The notes: generated by a model from the sequence alone, not told the origin. Positions 37,101-47,949 are shown, counted from the first letter of the stretch. The stretch: DNA of 64,000 nucleotides from Isoperla grammatica (GCA_945910005.1 OX246739.1:6044001-6108000), one strand, 5' to 3'. Program-made: numbers and translations.

Positions 37101-37967
37101 TTGTTTTGGATTTAGTACAGTTAGGTCACTACGCCTTATAACATCCGTGCCCAAGCTAAGATTCGAACCCATGATTTACTTATTGAGGAAAGAGATATAT
37201 TCTTCCCTTTCATATAGCTTTTGTTCCTCTCACACTGGAAGATCGTGATTTAGGTGTTCACAAACCTCATAAAAACGATCAAATTGATTTATTTGAACAT
37301 TTGATATGTTAGGGCAACCACATTTCATATTTATTCTTTCCGCGATTTGAAATGGTTCTCGTGGGACGGTAAGGAATCAATTTCAAACAGAATGGAGACA
37401 AATATAGTAGAATGCAGTTGTCACACCACTTGGACGCTTCATGGGGTAAAACCCTTCTACATTGGCCATGTTACAACACTAAAAATACAAAACAACAAAT
37501 ATATATACAAATAAATATTAACATTTGGAAAATTTTGATTAGCATGAAACTTGAAGATAACAAGCGGGACTATAATTTTAAGAGGGGCAATTATTTTCGA
37601 AAACATAACTTGCGGTCTCATAAAAAATAAAATTTGAAAATGTTCCAGCATTTTAAAACTTTTGGAAATCCAAAAAACGGGACTTTCCAAAATAAGCATC
37701 AGAAAATTTTGAAAAAATATGTTTAGACGTGCTTGAGAGGGTTAATTCAATGTTGCATCACATCTACCCAGCAAGTTGACGGGTATCGTCGGGTACCGAG
37801 CATCGACACCCACCTTTTGGAGGCGTTCATGTCCAGGTTGTGTCCGTTCTTCTTCCACAGGTAGCTGGGTTCAGGGTTCCCCTTGGGCGGACTACACTCT
37901 AGCAGCGCCGTCTCTCCCGCCGCCACTCGGGTGTCCTTCGGCTCCACTCGGAACTCGTCGCGCAGCA
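24855..37967 (-). CDS. robo1: Roundabout receptor (Robo1-like), 19 exons, 5' incomplete
   Basis: Nineteen exons on the minus strand (listed separately) join in frame at GT/AG sites and encode about 1200 residues: Ig2, Ig3, Ig4, Ig5, three fibronectin III domains, a single transmembrane helix and a long cytoplasmic tail with CC0, CC1 and CC2 motifs. Robo proteins are axon-guidance receptors that bind Slit mainly through Ig1 and signal repulsion through Abl, Enabled and Rho-family regulators. The Ig2 start ([18 protein letters not shown]) and the CC2 LPPPP point to the Robo1 type; Drosophila Robo2 and Robo3 lack CC2. Signal peptide and Ig1 are not visible and should lie past 64000. The last exon may be at 11660-11731. 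Confidence 0.93.
25446..25632 (-). CDS. robo1: robo exon: cytoplasmic linker
   Basis: 62 residues, [10 protein letters not shown] through [11 protein letters not shown], rich in His, Ser and Asn. Acceptor TTGTTTTCAG, donor ACTCAG|GTATGA. Contains several Tyr in acidic context (EEAIYESGS). Phase 0 to phase 1. The 340-bp intron after it shows nothing notable. Confidence 0.8.
26166..26317 (-). CDS. robo1: robo exon: proline-rich segment, 5' part triplicated
   Basis: 51 residues, starting [16 protein letters not shown] and ending [14 protein letters not shown] is a likely SH3-binding site and may correspond to CC3 of insect Robo1. Acceptor TTCTAACAG|GTCACC at 26318/26317, donor CCTCCA|GTAAGT. 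Phase 1 to 0. Its first 78 nt and the upstream intron are repeated twice more just upstream (26367-26611). Confidence 0.8.
26240..26611. repeat. Triplicated splice acceptor and exon start
   Basis: Three copies start at 26240 (the true exon part), 26367 and 26485. Each holds the last part of the intron, the acceptor TTCTAACAG, and the first 77-78 nt of the exon. Both extra copies lack one C (GTAGCGTTG against GTAGCCGTTG), so the coding frame would shift. The middle copy has lost about 10 bp of intron (GCGTAAACCT). Neither extra copy has an evident donor after the exon piece. Confidence 0.95.
26939..27053 (-). CDS. robo1: robo exon: cytoplasmic linker
   Basis: 38 residues, [18 protein letters not shown] through GTPVGHTHP. 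Acceptor TCTCGTTGCAG, donor CATCCTG|GTATGA. Phase 0 to 1. No recognised motif; kept because signals and phase fit. Confidence 0.75.
27421..27596 (-). CDS. robo1: robo exon: CC2 motif
   Basis: 59 residues, [16 protein letters not shown] onwards, with [20 protein letters not shown] is the EVH1 ligand known as CC2, through which Drosophila Robo binds Enabled; its presence supports Robo1 against Robo2/3. Acceptor TGTGTTGCAG, donor GGACAG|GTACGT. Phase 1 to 0. Confidence 0.9.
27939..28092 (-). CDS. robo1: robo exon: cytoplasmic linker
   Basis: 51 residues starting [18 protein letters not shown] and ending SEIGSTYR. Acceptor CTGTTTTACAG, donor CAGAG|GTAATT. Phase 0 to 1. Serine/aspartate-rich and unstructured in appearance. 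Confidence 0.8.
28455..28590 (+). repeat. 3' end of a SINE in a robo intron
   Basis: CTCGATTAGCCTCGTTGCA (28523 on) and AGACGTTAA match the body of the SINE at 41742, ending in an (AATC)n-type tail (28563-28586). The tRNA-like head is missing. It lies in the intron between the CC1 exon and the next. Confidence 0.65.
28616..28887 (-). CDS. robo1: robo exon: CC0 and CC1 motifs
   Basis: 91 residues. [18 protein letters not shown] carries CC0, and [10 protein letters not shown] is the CC1 tyrosine motif known as an Abl target and DCC-binding segment in Robo1. Acceptor TTTGTTTCAG, donor CACCTG|GTAAAA. Phase 1 to 0. One of the most diagnostic exons for the family. Confidence 0.93.
29378..29547 (-). 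CDS. robo1: robo exon: transmembrane segment
   Basis: 57 residues. An acidic stalk ([10 protein letters not shown]) is followed by EPW and a hydrophobic helix of about 23 residues ([17 protein letters not shown]...), then basic YLRRKQ as the stop-transfer signal. Acceptor CTCTTTCAG, donor CTTCATG|GTAAGT. Phase 2 to 1. Confidence 0.93.
29761..29963 (-). CDS. robo1: robo exon: second half of FN3-3
   Basis: 67 residues from [14 protein letters not shown] through [18 protein letters not shown] to LLPRKPA. The late-strand Tyr of FN3 ([10 protein letters not shown]) is present. The donor GCCAA|GTGAGA is fair. Phase 0 to 2. Confidence 0.9.
30416..30531 (-). CDS. robo1: robo exon: first half of FN3-3
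   Basis: 39 residues, [16 protein letters not shown] onwards, with the FN3 Trp (AFARWSPPP) and GVLLGYK. Acceptor TTTGCTCAG, donor TACAAG|GTATGT. Phase 1 to 0. Confidence 0.92.
30935..31378. mobile_element. hAT-like MITE 2, GATATCGAT-rich
   Basis: 444 bp with ends TAGGCTGCCCAACGATA and TATCGTTGGGCAGGCTTA, flanked by an 8-bp duplication GTATATTG (30927-30934, 31379-31386). Both subterminal regions are packed with CGATATCGATA palindromes, at least ten in all. No coding capacity. It lies in the 928-bp intron between the FN3-2 and FN3-3 exons. Confidence 0.88.
31460..31685 (-). CDS. robo1: robo exon: FN3-2, main part
   Basis: 75 residues, [20 protein letters not shown] through [15 protein letters not shown] to IVQTAED. 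The Tyr-corner pattern of FN3 is clear. Acceptor GATTGTTTCAG, donor GAAGATG|GTATGT. Phase 0 to 1. Confidence 0.92.
31927..32157 (-). CDS. robo1: robo exon: end of FN3-1, start of FN3-2
   Basis: 77 residues. [20 protein letters not shown] closes FN3-1; after a linker, [16 protein letters not shown] opens FN3-2. Acceptor CTTGGTGTAG, donor TGGGAT|GTAAGT. Phase 0 to 0. Confidence 0.92.
32557..32873 (-). CDS. robo1: robo exon: end of Ig5, start of FN3-1
   Basis: 106 residues. [16 protein letters not shown] and [12 protein letters not shown] close Ig5 with its second Cys; [21 protein letters not shown] and GYTIEYF open FN3-1. It is GC-rich compared with its introns. Acceptor ATATCCTCAG, donor ATCACG|GTCAGT. 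Phase 1 to 0. Confidence 0.93.
33333..33537 (-). CDS. robo1: robo exon: first part of Ig5
   Basis: 68 residues, [20 protein letters not shown] onwards, with the first Ig Cys and Trp ([20 protein letters not shown]). Matches the PPP..GP.NQT opening of Robo Ig5. Acceptor GGTTACGCAG, donor ATAGACG|GTAAGC. Phase 0 to 1. Confidence 0.93.
34056..34208 (-). CDS. robo1: robo exon: second part of Ig4
   Basis: 51 residues, [20 protein letters not shown] through [17 protein letters not shown]. Has the second Ig Cys. Acceptor TGGCGCAG, donor CTGCAG|GTATGA, next to a (CATACT)n-like stretch at 34009-34055. Phase 0 to 0. Confidence 0.92.
34613..34737 (-). CDS. robo1: robo exon: first part of Ig4
   Basis: 41 residues, [17 protein letters not shown] and [20 protein letters not shown]. 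Has the first Cys and Trp of Ig4. Acceptor GTGTTGCAG, donor AATCAG|GTATGT. Phase 1 to 0. Confidence 0.92.
35301..35567 (-). CDS. robo1: robo exon: complete Ig3
   Basis: 89 residues. [38 protein letters not shown] and [17 protein letters not shown] hold both Cys and the Trp. GGDP.P..LWRR and EDEG.Y.C.AENVVG are close to Robo Ig3 in other animals. Acceptor CTCCGCACAG, donor TGCACG|GTGAGT. Phase 1 to 1, a classical Ig-domain exon. Confidence 0.95.
35765..36074. mobile_element. hAT-like MITE 3
   Basis: 310 bp with ends CAGTGGCATATCCAGG and GAATACGCCACTG, flanked by an 8-bp duplication TGTATTAT (35757-35764, 36075-36082). Contains a 21-nt C run (36039-36059). No coding capacity. Sits in the intron between the Ig2 and Ig3 exons. 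Confidence 0.88.
36607..36737 (-). CDS. robo1: robo exon: second half of Ig2
   Basis: 44 residues, [20 protein letters not shown] and [19 protein letters not shown]. The NL.I.DVRQ.DEGRYQC pattern is typical of Robo Ig2. Acceptor ATCGTTTCTAG, donor CCACG|GTGAGT. Phase 2 to 1. It is too short to show as a long open frame. Confidence 0.93.
36766..37330 (-). mobile_element. LINE 3' fragment in the robo Ig2 intron
   Basis: A minus-strand frame (36963-37172) reads [20 protein letters not shown] and [16 protein letters not shown], the pattern of a LINE ORF2 C-terminus; traces continue to about 37330. A 51-bp sequence with TCAATTAAATAGGCTATACA is duplicated at 36846-36950. The 3' tail has TCTTATC repeats near 36766-36780 on the minus strand. 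Confidence 0.5.
37814..37967 (-). CDS. robo1: robo exon: first half of Ig2
   Basis: 51 residues, [40 protein letters not shown] and LDMNASK. The start and the PPKG.PEP pattern are those of Robo Ig2. Acceptor TTGTTGTTGCAG|TGCTGC (37968/37967), donor CCAAAAG|GTGGGT (37814/37813). Phase 1 to 2. The first 74 nt (37894-37967) are also present 15 more times upstream. Ig1 should be encoded by an earlier exon not found here. Confidence 0.93.
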
Positions 37968-39682
37968 CTGCAACAACAAACAATAACACACATCAGCATG
38001 GGATGACACTCTAGCAGCGCCGTCTCTCCCGCCGCCACTCGGGTGTCCTTCGGCTCCACTCGGAACTCGTCGCGCAGCACTGTAACAACAAACAATAACA
38101 CACATCAGCATGGGATGACACTCTAGCAGGGCCGTCTCTCCCGCCGCCACTCGGGTGTCCTTCGGCTCCACTCGGAACTCGTCGCGCAGCACTGCAACAA
38201 CAAACAATAACACACATCAGCATGGGATGACACTCTAGCAGCGCCGTCTCTCCCGCCGCCACTCGGGTGTCCTTCGGCTCCACTCGGAACTCGTCGCGCA
38301 GCACTGCAACAACAAACAATAACACACATCAGCATGGGATGACACTCTAGCAGGGCCGTCTCTCCCGCCGCCACTCGGGTGTCCTTCGGCTCCACTCGGA
38401 ACTCGTCGCGCAGCACTGCAACAACAAACAATAACACACATCAGCATGGGATGACACTCTAGCAGGGCCGTCTCTCCCGCCGCCACTCGGGTGTCCTTCG
38501 GCTCCACTCGGAACTCGTCGCGCAGCACTGCAACAACAAACAATAACACACATCAGCATGGGATGACACTCTAGCAGGGCCGTCTCTCCCGCCGCCACTC
38601 GGGTGTCCTTCGGCTCCACTCGGAACTCGTCGCGCAGCACTGCAACAACAAACAATAACACACATCAGCATGGGATGACACTCTAGCAGCGCCGTCTCTC
38701 CCGCCGCCACTCGGGTGTCCTTCGGCTCCACTCGGAACTCGTCGCGCAGCACTGCAACAACAAACAATAACACACATCAGCATGGGATGACACTCTAGCA
38801 GCGCCGTCTCTCCCGCCGCCACTCGGGTGTCCTTCGGCTCCACTCGGAACTCGTCGCGCAGCACTGCAACAACAACAATAACACACATCAGCATGGGATG
38901 ACACTCTAGCAGGGCCGTCTCTCCCGCCGCCACTCGGGTGTCCTTCGGCTCCACTCGGAACTCGTCGCGCAGCACTGCAACAACAAACAATAACACACAT
39001 CAGCATGGGATGACACTCTAGCAGGGCCGTCTCTCCCGCCGCCACTCGGGTGTCCTTCGGCTCCACTCGGAACTCGTCGCGCAGCACTGCAACAACAAAC
39101 AATAACACACATCAGCTTGGGATGACACTCTAGCAGGGCCGTCTCTCCCGCCGCCACTCGGGTGTCCTTCGGCTCCACTCGGAACTCGTCGCGCAGCACT
39201 GCAACAACAAACAATAACACACATCAGCATGGGATGACACTCTAGCGGGCCGTCTCTCCCGCCGCCACTCGGGTGTCCTTCGGCTCCACTCGGAACTCGT
39301 CGCGCAGCACTGCAACAACAAACAATAACACACATCAGCATGGGATGACACTCTAGCAGGGCCGTCTCTCCCGCCGCCACTCGGGTGTCCTTCGGCTCCA
39401 CTCGGAACTCGTCGCGCAGCACTGCAACAACAAACAATAACACACATCAGCATGGGATGACACTCTAGCAGGACCGTCTCTCCCGCCGCCACTCGGGTGT
39501 CCTTCGGCTCCACTCGGAACTCGTCGCGCAGCACTGCAACAACAACAATAACACACATCAGCATGGGATGACACTCTAGCAGCGCCGTCTCTCCCGCCGC
39601 CACTCGGGTGTCCTTCGGCTCCACTCGGAACTCGTCGCGCAGAACTGCAACAACAAACAATAACACACATCAGCATGGGATG
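37894..39682. repeat. 16-copy array of a robo splice acceptor and exon start
   Basis: A 112-bp unit made of 74 nt of Ig2 exon (including the 5' exon edge) and the 38 nt of intron before it. Sixteen copies less three single-base deletions (near 38874, 39246 and 39543) account exactly for the 1789 bp. The copy nearest the gene is the true exon. The other 15 keep TTGTTGTTGCAG|TGCTGCGCGAC, but the exon piece breaks off after GCTAGAGTGT and runs into the next intron piece without a donor. Copies differ at a few bases (GCAGCGCC/GCAGGGCC, CAGCTTGGG, GCAGAACTGC). Confidence 0.97.
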
Positions 39683-41741
39683 ACAAACAAAGGGTGTGTG
39701 TTTAAAATCTTGTTGTGTTTACATTTTATTCATAGGTTGCACGTACATCACATCTGTACGCGTGGCGGCCACATTTGTGGTCAAACTTTGACGTTGCCAT
39801 GGAGAAACAATTGAAGGCTGTTGTGGTAGAACTATTAAATTCTTAGTTCTTTAAAATCCAGCCTGTTTTTGATGTACAATAATTGGTATGTGTGGTATTT
39901 TCTTATTTTTGTATTAATTATGTTTACTTTTTAAATTATAAATTAGACTTAGCCTATTTATTAAATTTGAATAGTATTTGCCAATGATCTAGGATTGGTC
40001 CTCATCAATTGTGTCGCAATCATGGCCGCTGTGACGTCACGTGGGAACTATGAATAGATGATGATAATGACGATGTAGATAATGGTGATGATGATATTTG
40101 AGTTTTACATCCCATATTTTTGCAACTTGGCTAATCGAGACGATGAGTGGATGAAATATGAAAATGAAGATGTTTGGAGGAAGGGGCAAGTAGAAGGGCG
40201 GGGGGGGGGGGAAGTGCAAGTATCATTGACAACGTTTATTACTACTAAAAATAGCACAAGTCCTGTAACGCCTGGGCAACTGCATAGCATGATGTATGTA
40301 TAAAGCGACTGTAATCAGTGTCAGCTGTACAAAAGGGTCTCACTGCTGCCGAGGTGCAGCAAGCTGTTGTTATATAGATGCGTGTCGTAGAGAAACACAC
40401 ACACCACGCCCATTGTTGACCGTGCATGCGAAGCAGCGCGGCACCGCTTTGAGTATGACACAAGATCGATAATTAGATTTTACCATCGACTCATGTTGAA
40501 ATTAAGTCTTCAACACTGAGTGCATCGGTAATATTTCGAGAGCTTTATATTTTTTTATTGTTGCCCACGTTTTTTTAAGTTTATTTATCGGTTTTAATTA
40601 ATATTTTAAAGAATACAGTGCCAAAAGTTGCTGCAGTTATGTCTCAGCACAGGAAGTCGACCTGGTCTAGAAGGGTAAGAATTGATTAGGTTCATTATTT
40701 TTTTTAAATGATCGATGTTACGTAATATATCTTAAGTCTAGGCTACACTGTTTTCGAAAGTAGAATACCTACGAAATATAAAAAATTTGAATTGAATCGA
40801 ACATGTTGATTTTTTTACATAATTCGGGCTTTTCATATAACTCTTTTGGGGAGGGGGACATTTTTTCAGGATCGCACTTTTTGTCAGTAACTGTAACAAA
40901 GGATATGGAGTGGGTCTTGTTTATTTTTATTATTATTTATTAGCCCAACAAAATTATGTGACAACATTTATGCCCAGTCCGTATGAGCTGGAAACACTAA
41001 ACTTGCAATAGCAAAAGTAACGTGCTAAAAAAACTAGCACATAAAACCTTATGCATTGAGACAGACCCCGCATGCTCCATAATTTATGCGCACAACTCTT
41101 TTTTGTCACAATCATTGAGAAAGATGAAACAGTCTCAGTCATTGCTAGACATATTTTACGAGCGTATTATAACAAGAAAGGAAACCATTCATATTCCGAC
41201 ACTCAAGTAATAATTCAATACATTTGAGCTCGGCGACAAGACGAGACAAACCGCGCTACGACAATATCGTCTGTCGAGCTGTAATTGTGAGGGTACTGAC
41301 AAAAAAGTAACTGTTGTATATTATACTAAAGCAAAGGGGGCTTCTGACTTGTACTATCCAAGACTAAAAGATGAACTGCCGTAGAACAAAAATAGAGCCA
41401 TCGTGAACAGTAGCTAAACGTTTTTGTGTTTATTTTTTGTTGTATTAGATTATAAGTTCGTTTTTATGGATTTAAATTAATTACAATAAAGCTAAGGAGA
41501 TGTTATAGAGTATCACACCATTTTACTGCATTGGATATCTTGAAGACATTAGCCTTTTTGTAACGCGTTGCTACAAGCGGTTACCTACAGAACAATGCCC
41601 CAAAACGGGGGGCGCGATGCTTTGGCAGGTTAGAGCGCCAAAATGAGTTACCACATTAATCAATCATCTAAAATTGAATAACAAATTGCCATGTCAGATA
41701 ATGTACTGAATTTACTGTCTATTCTCTAAAAAATAAAATTA
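39683..41741. other. Non-coding region, robo upstream intron or flank
   Basis: No Ig1 exon and no supported gene on the minus strand. There is a G-run at 40200-40210 and a weak plus-strand first-exon candidate at 40639. Otherwise AT-rich. Confidence 0.5.
40639..40674 (+). CDS. Weak candidate for a first coding exon
   Basis: ATG followed by 11 codons (SQHRKSTWSRR) and a strong donor AGG|GTAAGA at 40674/40675. Nothing supports a promoter strongly, and the next exon was not found. Could equally be chance. Confidence 0.15.
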
Positions 41742-42020
41742 TCTAGTGGTCATGGAGGCCAAACAAAAGCAAGTGAGGGATGTGGGAGGTTCAATTCCCA
41801 GCCAGGGTTGAATTTCTGCAATGTCTGGTTTTCAAGTTTCTCAGTACTGGTCGGACCTCTCGATTAGCCTCGTTGCATGAATACAAGATGTCGAGTCTCC
41901 CTAGACAAGAAGCCGACAGCTAAACCTTACAACTGCGCGGCGTATGTTTAGTGTTATGTGCCCGCAACAACCTCACTCAAAGCGCAAGACGTTAAATCAC
42001 ACCCATCTTTCGTATACGAA
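41742..42020 (+). repeat. tRNA-derived SINE, longest copy
   Basis: Head TCTAGTGGTCATGGAGGCC (A-box region), B-box AGGTTCAATTCCCAGCC, then AATGTCTGGTTTTC, CTCGATTAGCCTCGTTGCAT, and an end near AAGACGTTAAATCACACCC. Head and body match 11945-12110 and the tail matches 28523-28560, so these three copies define one family. Confidence 0.75.
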
Positions 42021-45000
42021 CAATCCTGTTTAATTATTTGGACATCTGTCTGTTATAGACGTAGAAGTAAAGCCCGACTCCTGTGTTGGCGGTAAATGTT
42101 TCTGATAGGTTGGATTATGGAAGACACGAGACAAGATTCATGACGCATAATTTATAGCAAGCGTAGGCCCAGATTGCGCCGCCGCGTGCATTCAGTAAAC
42201 AGCTTTATATGACATGAATAGGACAAGGTTGGGTGAATTTTAAAACGCCCCTAGCGAACCTTTGAGCAACTAATTCGGTAATTGATGAGTCAGGGAGGGA
42301 AATAAGGGGGGGATAAGTCACGTGACAGACGGCCAATTAGTAAAATGATTTCACCCCCTTTTGAAAACAGTCCCGGGCGGTGGCGCGTTTAGACTTTGTG
42401 GTACAGTAAACGACAGAGATTATTCCATCTCAAAAATCGTAATCAGAGGCGGAAACAAGCTTGAATGGCTATTGATGGTCTTGTCAGCATGCATCTAGGC
42501 TTATCGCGACCACGAACCAATACCGTTAATGTACATAAGAGAGCTAGAGAGAGAAGACCACAACGAGAAGGGAGGAGGGTGGGAGACATTCATGTCAGCT
42601 GGGAAGTGGATCAAAAACTGTTGCCACTGAAGTGTATACAACGTAACACATGATACACGGAGTGCTATGAGAACGCAGTGCATGATCGTTCACACAGCTC
42701 GCTGCAATGCCGGCCGGTGACGTCACAGCTTATTACGCCTTCAGCTCCCTCTAGAGTTCCCGTCATTATCAACCCTTCACTTGTCATATTTGACGGATTT
42801 TAATTTAAATCAATCTGTTACAGTGATAATTAATTATCCATAGAAAGGCACTTCACCTCGTATTAATAAATCGTCAGGCAACGTCCGCGACACGACAGAA
42901 GAATATTGAAGTGTATTCACTGTACGATAATATACTCATAATCTATTAATTAATATATCCAGTGTGGAATGATTCAACGACAACACGCAATGTCCACGCA
43001 TGTTTTCTGGTAGAGATTTCGTCAAAACTACAAGCCTCAATGCAGCAAAAATCAGTAGGTCTAATTTGAAGTGAAAACCAGAAATTAAATTCCACACACC
43101 AGATCTCCGCAGCACATCATTATAGACTATCATAGCTCAATCTGATAAAGAGGGAGACCCCGGTTCAATTCCCAGTCGATGTTAGATTTCGTAAAACTCG
43201 CGTTTCGACTTCATGGTGGAGGTGCCGGTCTAGATCTAAACTGAAATAATTATGAGGGGTTTCCGTAAAAACACGAAATAAAATTGAAATTCTGAAAGTA
43301 TAGGTGGAGACAGACAGTAATTAGTTCTCTAAAAAAAATAACCACTACGATTTGCGTTTGATTTGGATAGAATCGGATGATTTGAGCGATTATTGAAATT
43401 CTCCGATTTGTCAAAACGTACTACATTAATTAACACCCTAGACCGTGATAATTTAGTCCCACAATTCCAAAATTTCTTTTGAAAAATCGCGTTTTAAATA
43501 CACGAACACAAACGTAGCCTACTTTTCTCATAATCTTATGCAACCCGTGAAAGTCATCACACAAACTGTGTCCGCCTAATTGATCACGTTACATAACGCT
43601 AAATTACATAAATTACCGTCTCATAATAAAAAGCTGCCGACTACAAGATCGGAGCTTACACAATTAAATGCCCCGTTTAACGATGGCCCATCCGTGGCGA
43701 GTATACGTTTATTATCAAGTTAGTCGGTGTGCCCGTTCTCAGCAATTAATAACAAATAAACGACGGTGTTCGCAGAGAGAAAAACACCGGTTCAAAGAGA
43801 TTAACCATTCAGTTTAACCTTCATGAGAGGCGGCCGACGTTGGACACGCGAGCAGCTAAGTTATTTCTAGGTTCAGATTACATCTCCCTGAAGCGTCTCA
43901 TCGCTGAGGTTACAGGCCTTGCAGATGATGTGTCCACATAGGTGAGGAAAGCACGCGCGCAACTTGGCATCAACATATTAGCAACATGCACAAGAAAGTA
44001 TTGATGTCGATTGAAAGTGGCAGAGTAAAATTATGGTTGTGTTAAACCTTAATTTTCCCGCACCGCTATAATTTGTTATAAGTATTTATAAATATTTTTT
44101 GCCTAATATAATACAGTACTATAATAATATCAAAGATTTTTATGTCTGGCTGTCGACGTTTTAGTTACCTGTATTATCTGTACATACTACATTGTATAAT
44201 CCTTGACGTATTTGTTAATTTATTTATTCAGTTATTGTAAAGCTGATAGACAAATTGTATTTATTATACTCTCCTAAAACCTGTAAAGTAAAGTGAAGAA
44301 ATCAATGAGTTATGGGGAAATGGTATCAGTAAATATGTAGCGTGGCCAAATGCAGACCACATCATATGGCCCTTAATATATTCACAGCAATTAAGGTTCC
44401 CCTACCGTCCTGTATACTGACAACAACATTACAATTAGCACCGATAAAATAGTACGTTAAATAATAGCCATGTAATTACCAGGCGAAGTATCCACCATAT
44501 ATATACTTTTGTGTAATGGTGATGAAGAACCAAGATCATGATTAAGAACCATACTTTAAGTAATTTATGCTACACACTTTGGCTTTCATATCAACGGGAC
44601 ACGCAAAGTTCGCATCTTGCCACAGAATAACAATTTTTATCTAATCCAAAATGTTGTTTTTCCATTTATTTTGTTCTAATGTTTTCAGGAAAAAACAACC
44701 CAAGTCGTCACAATAAAACGTATTTACCACGCGGTAAAGTTTGCAACGCAAACAAACTACTACGAGTGACATTTAAACCGCGAGTCATACTTTGAGCGAG
44801 TGGGCTGGGCTGAATAATGGGCATAAGAACAACACATTTAAGTATCTCAAGGGCTGATATTTACAACAGGCTATAATTTACGAATATTCATCAAGTGAAA
44901 AACATACCTATTCATCTTTGTGCTTTAAAAAACAAAGTAATCAGTCATTGAGAAATTTAAAAAAAAAATACTGTACCACTATTACCTACTAATATTAGCG

Positions 45001-46163
45001 CAATGCAATAACATTATAAACGTAATGAAATGGAATTGATTCTCTCCACATTCAGAGCCGAATATATCTCGTGCGTCACACATTCTCAAGTATTACGGGG
45101 AATGGTGGAGGTGCCAGGCAGAACTCAAGTGACGTTTCAACAGAATTGCGCACACAATTAACGCATGGCAAACATTGTATTACGCCTAAAACATGCATGA
45201 TATCGAAGACAGAGATATTGATGGGTCGTGGAATATTGTGGCAACCACAAAATAAACAAAACAACTATGGGACTCGTATCACAACCATGACACCTTATTA
45301 AATAGAGATGTGCTGTTTTAGCATTAAAAAGTAATAACCTCGGCATTCACTTTTAAAAAATTGGCATTAATTAACATTGATAAAGAAATCGGTAAAAACA
45401 CTCACTTTAATACAAAATTTGGTTGGTCTTAATTCAAATTTGCTCGAAATTGATTTTTCAAATTATTTGCTATACAATAAGGTGAATGTCTACATCAACT
45501 CGAACAGCTTCTAGTAATGGCGTATGCAAAGCAGGTCTTGTGTTCTAGGCCTTTCGCTAACTGGCTCTCCGTATAACAGAGGCAACGCGACTTCACCCGT
45601 TTAAAGATAATGGCCTATACGATTCTGTGTTTGATCCTGTTTGAATATCGCCAGTTGGATGTTCTCCCCCTGATATTTTAACAATGATGTGTCATGCAGG
45701 CGGCGTTTATGTAGAGAAGGAAGGCAATTTGCAACGCGATCCTCGGCGTCGCGGCCAATAGATATATCTGTCAGATCCGATGGTGACACAATCACGCATC
45801 AACCCTCAGTCAACACGAGGGATGAGTCAGGCAGTCAAACATGGGCACGTGCCCGGCGACCGTTCTAGCCATTGACAAATAGGGTCTTCGCTACGCAAGC
45901 ACATTTATGCTAAAATAGCGTTTTACGACCTAGAAGAAGTAAACAAATTAAAAATAAAATGGGTCTCTGGGGAATGTTTCGGTGGCTTCAAAAGTCGTTC
46001 GTCAGTCAACGCCGAATAGGTCGCTGCGGGAATACTTCTTGGATTCCAGCGCTACAACCTAGTGAGACTTTTATTTTGATGCACTTGAAAAAGCGTTCTA
46101 ACTTATTGGAACCTATTAATAAGACGGGCGTGGTGGTTACGTGGTATGACGTAGTAGACGTTG
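42021..46163. other. Non-coding region
   Basis: AT-rich unique sequence. A SINE head fragment lies at 43125-43235 (GGTTCAATTCCCAGTCG). No gene supported on either strand. Confidence 0.5.
43125..43235 (+). repeat. SINE head fragment
   Basis: GAGACCCCGGTTCAATTCCCAGTCG resembles the B-box and T-arm of the 41742 family, followed by diverged sequence. The A-box side is degraded. Confidence 0.45.
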
Positions 46164-47949
46164 CTAAAGTGTATTCCAACGAATGAATTCACTGACGTAG
46201 CCGCATTTCCCCTCCGACCCCGCCAAGGGTCTTCTCCCACTACTCGGCCGCGCGGTGAGTTCGAGGGACTGACCGTAAATTATTCCTGTCAAGATGCCCT
46301 CTATTCAGTCTCTATTGATACAGTTAATCTCTTCAGTAACACATACAAAATCTTCAGATTCAAAATTTCTTAACTTTTAACCAATTATTTGGATTCTTGA
46401 ATAAAAACCAACACGTTTTTATGTTTGAAACGTCCCAATAGACCGACTACATCACAAGAAGATAATACTGACACTTCAATACGGTATGAATAACTTCTTC
46501 AGATGACGTAACCGATTAATCACAACACATACGTTAATTGGATGTGGAAAGTGGCATAATAGGCATAATAATAGAATAGGCATAATGGGCATAATAGGCC
46601 TGTAGATGGAAGATGATCCAAGTTATAATACGTAAATTATGATGATCATTCTTTCAAAGTCGAAAACGGCGAACCATCGGCAAATCCCAAATCGCACGTG
46701 AGGAATAAGCGGGTCAGTCACCTCTAACTAACCAACCCTTCCTTACACAATTGTCACATCACCGTTACTCATCAACGCATTCTTTTGTCACTCGTCCTAC
46801 CCCTTAGTATATTTTGAAAGAAAGTTGAATGTCCCGCGATACACCTGTAAGTGACTTGGCGACATCGGAAAATGACATCTGGCAGGGAAACAACATCTTC
46901 AATGCTCTTTTGTTAAATAATTGCCTTTTGTTGGAAAGATTAGTCGACGGTTTCGTGTCTTCGACGTGAGACGACGGATTTAATGTTTATTGTACAACTA
47001 AATTATAATAATCTACTCGTGCGTGGGTGTGTATCAGCAGAGTGCATAAGACTGAGGTCCGTACGAATTCAGAGTCGATAATTGATTGCATTAGAACTCA
47101 ACACTAACTTATTTGCTAGGGTTTTTTTATATGGAAAATATCACGTATAAAATAATTAGCAACAGTTTATACAGATTTCCAATGGGGTAGGGGTCGACTA
47201 TGAACACTTGTATTCACACTATATGGCTCATAAAGTGAAAACAAGTTTCTATTTTAGTGTGCGAATGCCTTCGTGCATGATCTGTGAATTGTTATGTATA
47301 CCAAGTTTAGTTATTTATTTAGGCCTTTTTGTTTATTGCATAACATCAACTCTTAACAGGTACAGAACCCACAAATGACGAATAATACAAACATGGTTTA
47401 ATTAAGCACTGAAGATAAATATAAACAAATGAACAAATGAGTGATAAAAACATATAACAAACACCATGACGGAAACTGTCAGTCAATAAAAAAATGAGTT
47501 AAAACTTTACACATGTCGCAGAATTTCCTGTTTTAAATAATGAAACAAAATAAATAAAATAAAAATAAATTTGTATTTATAATTTACAATAATTTATAAT
47601 AACTCCTAAGTAATGCATTTGTATAGTGACTGAGAGTATACGGCAAAGTAGTGACTGTTTCTTCTTTATGAAGCTGTTGGCCTATTAGGACGATTCAAAC
47701 ATGGAAACGAATTGGTTTTTATTCAAGAATCCAAATAACGTGTTAAAACTTACGAAATAATGAATCTGTGGATTTTGTATGTGTGACTACAGTATGAATA
47801 GAGGACATTTACAACAGGACAGGACAGGTATAATTTACGAGCAGTCTCTCACTCTGAGCGCGCGGCCGGGTGGTGGGGGAAGACCCTTGGCGCGCATAGC
47901 AGTTGCGTGCAAAAACGGCAGTGAATTCATTCGTTGGAATACACTTTAG
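46164..47949. repeat. Imperfect inverted repeat pair, about 270-bp arms
   Basis: 46164-46446 and 47684-47949 are reverse complements with many substitutions and small gaps. Well-kept blocks are CTAAAGTGTATTCCAACGAA, GCCAAGGGTCTTC, CGGCCGCGCG and ATTTGGATTCTTGAATAAAA. The 1.24-kb centre has no gene I can recognise. A degraded transposon with long inverted ends is the likeliest reading. Confidence 0.75.
46550..46602. repeat. GGCATAATA short repeat
   Basis: Five or six imperfect copies of GGCATAATA/GGCATAATG inside the loop of the large inverted repeat. Confidence 0.7.
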